A stretch of DNA of 6,532 bases. Origin: Acidimicrobiaceae bacterium (GTDB lineage: Bacteria > Actinomycetota > Acidimicrobiia > Acidimicrobiales > Ilumatobacteraceae). Of this stretch, positions 1 to 6,277 are shown piece by piece (positions within the stretch are counted from its first letter, which is position 1; each line of letters opens with the position of its first letter). The stretch is taken from assembly GCA_003455715.1 (NCBI GenBank), contig DMQJ01000039.1:1-6532 (forward strand), given 5' to 3'. A program made the translations under genes and the position numbers. A model generated the notes under the pieces. That model was not told where the DNA came from. It did no database searches and was given only the letters and a program-made list of their open reading frames with translations.

Positions 1-933
1 GGGGTGGGCGTCGTCGATCTGGGGCCGTGGTTCGACGGCTCGGATCGCGGCGGTGTGGCTGCGTCAGTCGACGAAGCGCTGCGCACCGTGGGCTTCTTCC
101 TCGTGATCAACCATGGGATCGACCCGACACTGGTGGCCGGCACCCGGGCCGCGTTCGCCGAGTTCTTCGCCCTCCCCCAACAGGCCAAGCAGCACGTGCG
201 CATGCCGAGGTTGGGCATGGCCGGTTGGGCGCCGATGGGCATGGAAGCCAATGGCTACTCGTTCGGCCATGAGACGCCGCCCGACATGAAGGAGAGTTAC
301 CGGCTGGGAGCGCACATGCTGCCCGGCCGGATCGCCTTGCGTGGCGACAACGTGTGGCCAGTGCAACCGCCAGCACTCCGCCCGCTGGTGGAGCGTTACG
401 TTGCCGAGGTCGACCGGCTGCATATGGAGCTGCTCCGGGTGTGCGCCGCCGCCGCGGGCATCGACGACGCCGACTTCTTCGCCCGTCACGCAGCCACCAA
501 CGACAACACGCTCAACGTCAACTGGTACGCACCCATCAACTACCTGGGCGCGCCCCGTGAGGGCCAGTACCGCATCGGCCCGCACACCGACTTCGGCACC
601 ATCACGGTGCTGCACCGCGAGCCGGGCTCGTCGGCGCTGGAGGTGCAACTTCCCTCTGGCGAGTGGGTGAATGCCCCCGTCGCCGATGGAGCGTTCACGA
701 TCAACTGCGGCGACATGTTGGCCCACTGGACGGCCGGACGCTGGCGCAGCGCCATCCACCGTGTCGTGGCACCCGCCGCCGCCGAACCGGACGAGGCCTT
801 GCTGTCGCTGGTGTACTTCTGCGAGCCCGACCCCGACACGATGATCACCCCACTCGGAGGTGGCCGCACGGTGAACGCCGGGGAATATCTGCGGGCGAAG
901 ATCGACGCGATCTCGATGCCCACCGACGCCTGA
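1..933 (+). CDS. Isopenicillin N synthase-like Fe(II)/2-oxoglutarate-type oxygenase (5' end probably cut by the window)
   Basis: This is a non-haem iron oxygenase of the isopenicillin N synthase/2OG-Fe(II) family, normally a soluble enzyme that couples O2 to oxidation of a small organic substrate. Residues are numbered from the GTG at 4. The N-terminal DIOX_N-type segment (about 3-115) carries the typical GFFLVINHG stretch at 30-38. The C-terminal jelly-roll domain (about 165-285) has the iron ligands H194 and D196 in GPHTDFGTITVLH and H252 in SAIHRVV. The RxS motif expected after the distal His is degenerate: the aligned segment at 266-272 is LLSLVYF, with Leu for Arg and S268 kept. The family usually begins a few residues before the VVDL strand, and the frame is open to base 1, so the true start is probably outside the window; GTG at 4 is the only start visible here. 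The stop is TGA at 931-933. The substrate cannot be told from sequence, and the next gene follows within 15 bases. Confidence 0.88.
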   Translation, partial: GVGVVDLGPWFDGSDRGGVAASVDEALRTVGFFLVINHGIDPTLVAGTRAAFAEFFALPQQAKQHVRMPRLGMAGWAPMGMEANGYSFGHETPPDMKESYRLGAHMLPGRIALRGDNVWPVQPPALRPLVERYVAEVDRLHMELLRVCAAAAGIDDADFFARHAATNDNTLNVNWYAPINYLGAPREGQYRIGPHTDFGTITVLHREPGSSALEVQLPSGEWVNAPVADGAFTINCGDMLAHWTAGRWRSAIHRVVAPAAAEPDEALLSLVYFCEPDPDTMITPLGGGRTVNAGEYLRAKIDAISMPTDA

Positions 934-934
934 G

Positions 935-940
935 TACCCT
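935..940 (+). promoter_or_regulatory. Possible -10 element of a leaderless promoter for the hlyIII-type gene
   Basis: TACCCT fits the actinobacterial -10 consensus TANNNT. It ends 8 bases before the GTG at 949, the spacing expected if transcription begins at or next to the start codon. No Shine-Dalgarno sequence lies ahead of 940 or 949, which agrees with a leaderless mRNA. No convincing -35 box is seen. A TANNNT match is short, so this could be chance. Confidence 0.3.
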
Positions 941-948
941 TGGGCGCC

Positions 949-1608
949 GTGTACACGTCGGGCCCCGCACACCTTCAGCGGCCGCTGCTACGCGGTTGGG
1001 CACATGCCGTGTCGTTTCCCCTCTGGGTGGTGTGCGGCACTGCGCTCATCGCTTGGGCGCAGGTGCCGACGCCAGGACGGCTCCTGCTCGCCACCTACGT
1101 TGCCGGTACCGGCGTCATGTTCGGCGTGTCGGCGCTCTACCACCGGGTGCCATGGCAGCCGTCTGCGAAGGCGCTGATGCAGAAGCTGGATCGCTCGGCC
1201 ATCTTCTTGGCCATCGCCGGCGGCTATACACCCGTGGCCTGGGCCAGCCTCGACGGGGGCTGGCGCATCGCCGCGATTGCCGGCGCCTGGGCGGGCGCGT
1301 CGATCGGCATCGTGATCCACTGGCTGCCGTCGGTGCCGCGTGCATGGAAGGGGGCGAGCTACATCGTGGTGAGTTGGTCGGCGGTGTTTGCGTTGCCGCA
1401 GATTGCCGCTGCGCTCGGCACCACCGGGTTCGTCCTCATCCTCGGTGGCGGCGTGGCCTACACGGTGGGGGCCATCTGCTTGGCCACCCAACGCCCCAAC
1501 CCGTGGCCGCGGGTGTTCGGCTTCCACGAGGTGTTCCACGCGTTCACAGTGGTTGCTGCGGCCCTCCAGTTCGCTGCCATCGCCCACGCGGTGGTGCCGC
1601 TGCTGTGA
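949..1608 (+). CDS. Hemolysin III / PAQR-family seven-helix membrane protein
   Basis: This is an integral membrane protein of the HlyIII family in the CREST superfamily (with PAQR receptors and alkaline ceramidases), likely a zinc-dependent membrane hydrolase or a membrane-homeostasis protein; the hemolysin name is historical. With the start at GTG 949 it is 219 residues, the usual family length. Seven hydrophobic helices fall near 20-37, 44-62, 83-99, 106-125, 136-154, 158-178 and 196-214. The conserved zinc-site set is complete: SALYHR at 61-66 (S61, H65), D81 in LDRSAIF, and H193 and H197 in GFHEVFHAF. RGWAH near residue 15 is the usual family opening. An in-frame TTG at 940 would add three residues, but GTG is the better initiator and suits the -10-like site at 935-940. 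The stop overlaps the chrA start by 4 bases (GTGA), so the two are probably co-translated. The physiological substrate is unknown. Confidence 0.9.
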   Translation: MYTSGPAHLQRPLLRGWAHAVSFPLWVVCGTALIAWAQVPTPGRLLLATYVAGTGVMFGVSALYHRVPWQPSAKALMQKLDRSAIFLAIAGGYTPVAWASLDGGWRIAAIAGAWAGASIGIVIHWLPSVPRAWKGASYIVVSWSAVFALPQIAAALGTTGFVLILGGGVAYTVGAICLATQRPNPWPRVFGFHEVFHAFTVVAAALQFAAIAHAVVPLL

Positions 1609-2738
1609 CCGAACCCGACCCTCGGCGGGTGGGCGAGGTGGCCCGGCTCTTCACCAGGCTCGGCTTCATCGGCTTCGGCGGGCCTGCCGCCCACATCGCG
1701 ATGATGCGCGAGGAGGTGGTGCGCCGCCGCCAATGGGTCGACGACCAGGAGTTCCTCGATCTGGTCGGCGCGTGCAACCTGGTGCCCGGCCCCAACTCCA
1801 CCGAGTTGGCGATTCATCTCGGACTGCGTCGGGCCGGTTGGCGAGGGTTCGTTGCCGCGGCCGCAGGGTTCATCCTGCCTGCCGTCGCCATCGTGCTCAC
1901 GCTGGCGTGGCTGTACGAGCGCTACGGCACCACCGCCGCCGCGATCGACCTCTCGTACGGCATCCTCCCGGTCATCGTCGCCATCGTGGCCCACGCCGTG
2001 GTGGGGCTCAGCCGAACCGCTGTGAAAGACGTTCGCCTCGGGCTGGTGGCCGCCGCCGCGTGCGCGGCCTGGCTCCTCGGGGTGAACGAACTCATCCTGC
2101 TGGCCGTCGCCGCCGCGCTGTGTGCGATACCACTGTCGCTGCCAGGGGCGCGGCAGCATCAGGCGAGTTGGCTGTTCGCGCTCCCCGCCATCGGTGGAGC
2201 AGCGGCGGCCGATCCGTCGTGGTGGCGGCTGGGGTGGGTGTTCCTCAAGATCGGCGCGGTGCTGTATGGCAGCGGCTACGTGCTCGTGAGCTTCATGGAA
2301 CACGATCTGGTGCGCGAGCTCGGATGGCTCACCGAGCGCCAGTTGCTCGATGCGGTTGCCATCGGGCAGGTCACCCCCGGCCCCGTCTTCACCACCGCGA
2401 CCTTCGTCGGCTACCAGGTGTATGGCCTCACCGGCGCCGCAGTCGCCACGGTCGCCATCTTCCTCCCCGCCTTCGTGTTCGTGGCACTGCTCAGCCGCAT
2501 CGTGCCGTTCATCCGGCGGTCGGCCGTCGCAGGAAGGGCCCTCGACGGGGTGGTGGCCGCGTCGCTCGGGCTGATGGCCGGAGCACTGGTCCGCCTCGCA
2601 CGCACCGCGATGCACGATCCACTCACCTGGGCGCTCGGGCTGGCGGCCTTGGTGGTGCTGCTGTGGAAGAAGCCGAACACCGCGTGGCTGGTGGCCGCCG
2701 GTGCGGTTGCTGGATTGGCGCACGGCGCGCTCACCTGA
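1605..2738 (+). CDS. chrA: Chromate transporter ChrA, two-domain (long-chain) CHR family
   Basis: This is a CHR-family inner-membrane carrier; characterised members expel chromate using the proton motive force and give chromate resistance. The 377-residue protein is close to the usual length of about 400 and holds both homologous halves. The N-terminal half has FGGP at 24-27 and the signature NLVPGPNSTELA at 58-69. The C-terminal half repeats the pattern with YGSGYVL at 221-227 and GQVTPGPVFTTATFVGY at 254-270. Hydrophobic segments cover about 80-105, 117-135, 144-178, 210-230, 272-300 and 312-375. The start is the GTG at 1605-1607, which overlaps the stop of the upstream gene and places FGGP at the expected distance; the frame stays open far upstream, but that region is coding in another frame. 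No chrB-type regulator is visible. Many CHR homologues have not been shown to move chromate, so the substrate is inferred. Confidence 0.93.
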   Translation: MTEPDPRRVGEVARLFTRLGFIGFGGPAAHIAMMREEVVRRRQWVDDQEFLDLVGACNLVPGPNSTELAIHLGLRRAGWRGFVAAAAGFILPAVAIVLTLAWLYERYGTTAAAIDLSYGILPVIVAIVAHAVVGLSRTAVKDVRLGLVAAAACAAWLLGVNELILLAVAAALCAIPLSLPGARQHQASWLFALPAIGGAAAADPSWWRLGWVFLKIGAVLYGSGYVLVSFMEHDLVRELGWLTERQLLDAVAIGQVTPGPVFTTATFVGYQVYGLTGAAVATVAIFLPAFVFVALLSRIVPFIRRSAVAGRALDGVVAASLGLMAGALVRLARTAMHDPLTWALGLAALVVLLWKKPNTAWLVAAGAVAGLAHGALT

Positions 2739-2755
2739 GCACGACGGATGTGACG

Positions 2756-3718
2756 TCAGACGCCCACCGGCACGGCCTCCGCCGCTTCTGCACGTGCCTC
2801 GCGAAGCGACGCCCATTGAGCCACGAGCACACCGGCAACCACCACCGATGCCCCCAACCAATGCCAGCCCGACACCACTTCGTCGAGCACCAGCACCGAC
2901 CACACCATGGCCAGCGCCACTTCGAGGGTGAGGAACATCGCCACCACTCCGGGCCGCAGGTGTCGTAGCGCACGGAAGAAGCAGACCGACGACAACAGCG
3001 TGGGCACCAGCCCGAACAACGCGAGCCGCCAGACGTTGCCAGCCTCCGGTGCCTCCACGCCGTCGACGAGAGCGATCGGGGCCAGCACGAGTGCTGCGCC
3101 AAGCGTGGTCCATGCTGCGGTGACCAGACCGTCGAGCCGGGCCGGCAGCACCCGACTGCTGAGGATCATGTACGCCGCGAACACCACCGCCTGGAGCACG
3201 GTGAGCGCCACTCCGACACTGTCGATTCCCTGCTGCCCCTCTCCGTCGGTGAGGCCGAGGAGTTCGGGCACCGTGAGCGCGACTCCGACCATCACAAGGG
3301 CCAACGCCACCCACGTCCACGCGCCAGCGCGCACACCGAGGATCGACGAGCCGATGACCACGAAGGCCGGGTAGGTGTAGACGATGACGATGTAGATCGA
3401 CACCTCCAGACGCTCGATGGCGAAGAAGCCGAGCAGCACCAACAGGCCGAACATCGCGCCAAGGGCCAGGGTCGTACGTCGTGGCGCGTCGGCCGGGTCG
3501 GGGCCGCCACGGCGACGCCAGGCAACCAGCACCAACCACAGCGCACAGGTGGCGATGCCGAACCGCCACAGCAGCAGCGACGGAGTAGGGAGGTCGTCCT
3601 GCAACTGCTTGCCCAACACCGACGACCATGAATAGGCAGTCGACGAACCCAGCGCCCACAACGCGCCCCGCGTGTGGCTGGATGTGGCGGGCATCGTGGC
3701 GAGGCTACTCACCGCCAT
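2756..3718 (-). CDS. EamA-family (DMT superfamily) transporter
   Basis: This is a 320-residue inner-membrane carrier of the drug/metabolite transporter superfamily, whose members export amino acids, metabolites or drugs. There are two tandem EamA repeats, about residues 17-149 and 169-301, each with five hydrophobic helices. The second repeat ends with LTLEVALAMVWSVLVLDE at 263-280, matching the family pattern E(P/V)..A......L.E, including E266 and E280. The C-terminus is a short Ala/Glu/Arg-rich cytoplasmic tail. It is the last gene of the - strand operon. The ATG at 3718 overlaps the peptidase stop (TAG at 3707-3705) by 14 bases. Other possible starts are GTG at 3712 and ATG at 3694; no Shine-Dalgarno clearly decides, and GGTGAG at 3713-3708 lies 13 bases from the ATG at 3694. 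Its position after an importer ATPase and a peptidase suggests export of an amino acid or peptide product, but that is inference. Confidence 0.88.
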   Translation of the reverse strand: MAVSSLATMPATSSHTRGALWALGSSTAYSWSSVLGKQLQDDLPTPSLLLWRFGIATCALWLVLVAWRRRGGPDPADAPRRTTLALGAMFGLLVLLGFFAIERLEVSIYIVIVYTYPAFVVIGSSILGVRAGAWTWVALALVMVGVALTVPELLGLTDGEGQQGIDSVGVALTVLQAVVFAAYMILSSRVLPARLDGLVTAAWTTLGAALVLAPIALVDGVEAPEAGNVWRLALFGLVPTLLSSVCFFRALRHLRPGVVAMFLTLEVALAMVWSVLVLDEVVSGWHWLGASVVVAGVLVAQWASLREARAEAAEAVPVGV

Positions 3719-5681
3719 GCTCGGAGGCCGAGGTAGCGCGCGACCCGCCGACCCACCGCGTCATCCACTCCACGAGTGCGTCGTCGTGGGCACGGCGGGC
3801 AGCGGGCGGGCCGTAGGTCGTGCCCTCATGGCTGCTTGCGGGCAACACCAGCACCTCGCTCGGGGTGCCCGCACGCAGCACCGCGCGGTGCATCGCCCAC
3901 GCTTGTGCGTTGGGGCACCGCCGATCGGCCTCGCCGACCACCCAGAGGATCGGCGTGGTGCAGTGGTGCGCCTGATGCAGCGGCGACTGCGCGATGTAGC
4001 GCTCGATGGCTTCCCGCGGCGGAGCACCGAACTGGCTCTCGAAGAACCAGGGGCCGATGTCGCTCGTGCCGTGCATTGACACCAGGTCGGTGACCGGGTT
4101 CTCCGACACCGCAGCCCGGAACCGGGTGGTGGTGGCCGCGAGCCACGCGGTCATGTAGCCGCCGTACGAGTTGCCCGTAACGCCGAGTCGGTCGCCGTCG
4201 ACCCACCCACGAGCGATGGCCTCGTCGACCACGGCGAGCAGGTCGCGCGTCGGACCGTCGGCCCAGTCGCCACGCACCGCAAACGTGAACTCCTGCCCGA
4301 CGCCGGTGGAGCCCCGAGGGTTGGCGTAGAGCACACCGAACCCCGCCGCGACGAGGGCGTGGGCATCGACCGAGAACGTGTCGCCGTAGGCGAAGTTGGG
4401 GCCGCCGTGCACGATGAGCACTGTCGGGAGGCTGCCAACTGTTCCGGCGGGCCCGAGGAACCAGGCGTCGATCGGGGCCGGGGCATCGGTGGCGACAGCG
4501 AAGCGCAGCACCTCTACGGCGGGCAGGCAGCCAGGCTCGGGCAGCGCCTCGGGTGCTGCGGCGAACTGCGTGATCAGCCGCTCGTTGCTGCCGTCGAGAC
4601 CCACCACGGCAAGCTCGGCAGTGTGCGTTGCCGACACGGTGGCGACCAGCAACTCGTCGCCGACGACGGCCACCGGGGTGCAGCACCGATCGCCGTCGAG
4701 CACGGTGCTGAGGGCTCCCGTCTCGATGTGCAGCCTGGCCACTCCCATCCGCCCGCGTTGGAAGGTGCGCACGAAGAGGTGCTCAGCATCGAGAGCAAGC
4801 ACTGCGTGCTCGTACACGTCGCACAGTTCCGCCTGGTGGTCGCCGTACACGTCGCCCCCCAGCAGGCCGTCCACGTCGACCGAACGCCACTCATCGGGCG
4901 CATCGGGTCGGCCCAGGAACAGTCGAGCGACAGCACCCACCGGTTGGTCGTGCGGGTCGACCACCAACACCGCCAGCGACCCGTTGGGAAGCCACTCGGC
5001 CACCACCGTGCGACCGCTGGGAACCGGAGGCCGCACCTGACGACCCTCGGGCGTCAGGAGCACAAGGTGCTGGCCGCCACGCACACCCTCGGGGTCGACC
5101 CCTGCGCAGGCGGCCAGCCATGAGCCATCAGGCGACCACCGCACGGCGCTCCATCGCCAATCGTCGGCGGTGAGCCAGCGGGCCTCACCGGTCGGGAGGT
5201 GTGTGACGCGCACCTGCGGTGGGGCATCGAGCGGCCCGAGGCCGTCGAAGGCAAGGTAGGGCCGACCCCAGCGGTAGGGCCGCGAGCGGTCGATGGGCGC
5301 CGTCGAGGGTGCGGTGAATGCGATCGATGCTCCGTCGGGCGACCACGTGGGCGCACTCGTGGCGCCGACACTGCCCGGCACATCGACGGGGTCGTCGCCG
5401 AGCCGCGACGCCCGGCGAATGACCGACTCTCCGCCGGCGTTGGTGGAGCACCACGCGAGCGCCACCCCATCGGGCGCCCAGACCGCACTGTGGTCGCCAG
5501 GGCGCGCACCGGGTATCGCCTGTTCCTCGCCAGCACGGAGGTCGAGCACCGAGAGCGACAGCTCCGCATCGTCGGCACCCGGAGCCACACAGACGGTGGT
5601 GAGCAGCACGCTCCCGCTCGTCGACGCGCTTGCATGCAGCGGGGCGCGTCGAGCCAACAGCGCATCGGTGGTGTGCGTCAC
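3705..5681 (-). CDS. S9 family prolyl oligopeptidase / acylaminoacyl-peptidase-like serine peptidase
   Basis: This is a 658-residue serine peptidase that hydrolyses short peptides. An N-terminal beta-propeller (about 25-385) has repeated blade motifs: WAPDG at 68-72, WSPDG at 113-117, WSPDG at 182-186 and the variant WLPNG at 230-234. A C-terminal alpha/beta-hydrolase domain (about 395-650) carries HGGP at 425-428, ANPRGSTG at 453-460, the nucleophile S505 in GNSYGGYM, D586 in GEADRRCP and H618 in SSHEGTTYG, so the triad is intact. No signal peptide or membrane helix is seen, indicating a cytoplasmic enzyme. The start is GTG at 5681-5679, which overlaps the regulator stop as GTGA and has AGGAGG four bases upstream; 38 further in-frame upstream codons lie inside the regulator gene and look noncoding. 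The domain order fits the acylaminoacyl-peptidase/DPP-like branch, but exact specificity (acyl-amino acid, dipeptide or post-proline release) cannot be assigned. Confidence 0.93.
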   Translation of the reverse strand: MTHTTDALLARRAPLHASASTSGSVLLTTVCVAPGADDAELSLSVLDLRAGEEQAIPGARPGDHSAVWAPDGVALAWCSTNAGGESVIRRASRLGDDPVDVPGSVGATSAPTWSPDGASIAFTAPSTAPIDRSRPYRWGRPYLAFDGLGPLDAPPQVRVTHLPTGEARWLTADDWRWSAVRWSPDGSWLAACAGVDPEGVRGGQHLVLLTPEGRQVRPPVPSGRTVVAEWLPNGSLAVLVVDPHDQPVGAVARLFLGRPDAPDEWRSVDVDGLLGGDVYGDHQAELCDVYEHAVLALDAEHLFVRTFQRGRMGVARLHIETGALSTVLDGDRCCTPVAVVGDELLVATVSATHTAELAVVGLDGSNERLITQFAAAPEALPEPGCLPAVEVLRFAVATDAPAPIDAWFLGPAGTVGSLPTVLIVHGGPNFAYGDTFSVDAHALVAAGFGVLYANPRGSTGVGQEFTFAVRGDWADGPTRDLLAVVDEAIARGWVDGDRLGVTGNSYGGYMTAWLAATTTRFRAAVSENPVTDLVSMHGTSDIGPWFFESQFGAPPREAIERYIAQSPLHQAHHCTTPILWVVGEADRRCPNAQAWAMHRAVLRAGTPSEVLVLPASSHEGTTYGPPAARRAHDDALVEWMTRWVGGSRATSASEHGGE

Positions 5682-6277
5682 GACTCCTCCTGGAACGTCA
5701 CCACGGTGAGCAGTGTGGCGCCCTCGGCCTCCGTGCGGTAGCCGTGTTGCACCGATGAGTCGAACCGCACTGCGTCGTGCTGGTGCAGCACCCACTCGCG
5801 CTCACCGATGCGCAAGATGGCGACACCGGCGACCACGTAGGTGTGCTCGATGCTGCCGCGGCCGTGAGCTCCGAAACTGCCCGGGTGGTGGGGCGGAATG
5901 ACCCCTTCGGAGATATCGAACCGCCGACGCTCCATCATGTCGAACAGGGTGCGCACCTGAGGCGAGCTCGAGACGCCGTGCTCGGCCCTGATGATGTCGG
6001 GTTCGCTGAGCGTCACGCGCGTGAGATCGCTGAACGAGAGGTCGAGATACGCCGCGACGCGCACCAGTGCCGCGACCGTCGGGTTGGCAACTTCCCGCTC
6101 GATCTGCGAGAGCAAGGCCGTGCTCAGCCCGGTGCCGGCCGACATCTCACGCAGGCTCACACCGCGGGCCATGCGAGCCCGCCGCATGTTGGCCGCAACG
6201 GCTCGGCGGATGACCTCTCCGTCGTCGACGACCGCTTCGCCCACGCGGTGAGCCGCGTGAAACTCCGAGGCGCTCAT
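5678..6277 (-). CDS. XRE-family transcriptional regulator with C-terminal cupin domain
   Basis: This is a 199-residue DNA-binding regulator of the HTH_3 plus cupin_2 type, like SutR/PuuR-class proteins, which sense small molecules and often control nearby transport or catabolic genes. The helix-turn-helix spans about 28-84; it includes RRARMARGVSLREMSAGTGLS and the recognition-helix pattern STALLSQIEREVANPTVAALVRVA, both typical of the family. The cupin barrel spans about 117-195, with H137, E144 and H178 at the usual positions, but it lacks the full metal-binding HxH...E set, so an organic ligand is more likely than a metal centre. The start is ATG at 6277, overlapping the ABC ATPase stop as ATGA; it gives a normal family length. 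The frame remains open upstream inside the ATPase gene, where its Arg/Gly-rich translation resembles nothing. Being inside the operon, it probably controls this transcript; no operator can be identified here because the operon promoter is outside the window. Confidence 0.93.
   Translation of the reverse strand: MSASEFHAAHRVGEAVVDDGEVIRRAVAANMRRARMARGVSLREMSAGTGLSTALLSQIEREVANPTVAALVRVAAYLDLSFSDLTRVTLSEPDIIRAEHGVSSSPQVRTLFDMMERRRFDISEGVIPPHHPGSFGAHGRGSIEHTYVVAGVAILRIGEREWVLHQHDAVRFDSSVQHGYRTEAEGATLLTVVTFQEES
5683..5692 (-). promoter_or_regulatory. Strong Shine-Dalgarno for the S9 peptidase, inside the regulator's last codons
   Basis: On the - strand, AGGAGGAG sits just before the GTG at 5681 and is made of the final Gln-Glu-Glu codons of the XRE-cupin gene. 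It is the clearest ribosome binding site in the window and fixes the peptidase start despite the longer open frame. It also suggests the peptidase is translated efficiently on its own as well as by coupling. Confidence 0.75.

Noticed and set aside
64..972. Open frame of about 300 codons antisense to the oxygenase
   Set aside because: The oxygenase on the other strand has clear catalytic motifs, while this frame gives a His/Gly/Val/Arg-rich product with no domain.
663..1604. Long in-frame extension upstream of chrA (314 extra codons)
   Set aside because: It lies over the oxygenase and HlyIII genes in another frame, and its translation is Arg/Gly/His-rich without family motifs. The CHR domain begins right after the GTG at 1605. 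Long open frames of this kind are common in GC-rich DNA.
1605..2738. Tandem duplication within chrA as a DNA repeat
   Set aside because: The two halves resemble each other only as the ancient protein-level duplication typical of two-domain CHR transporters; no nucleotide repeat is visible.
2729..2740. GCTCA-CC-TGAGC inverted repeat as a transcription terminator
   Set aside because: The stem is only 5 bp, the loop is 2 bases, which is too short for a stable RNA hairpin, and no U-run follows.
1388..2968. Open frame of over 500 codons on the + strand through chrA and into the EamA region
   Set aside because: It runs through chrA in the wrong frame and antisense to the EamA gene, with Arg/Pro/Ala-rich translation lacking any motif.
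1458..3659. Open frame of over 700 codons on the - strand across chrA and the EamA gene
   Set aside because: It crosses two well-supported genes on opposite strands, has low-complexity Arg/Gly/His-rich composition and no recognisable domain; it is a high-GC shadow frame.
4359..5123. Open frames on the + strand antisense to the S9 peptidase
   Set aside because: The peptidase strand carries propeller motifs and an intact catalytic triad; the antisense products show no recognisable motif or ribosome site.
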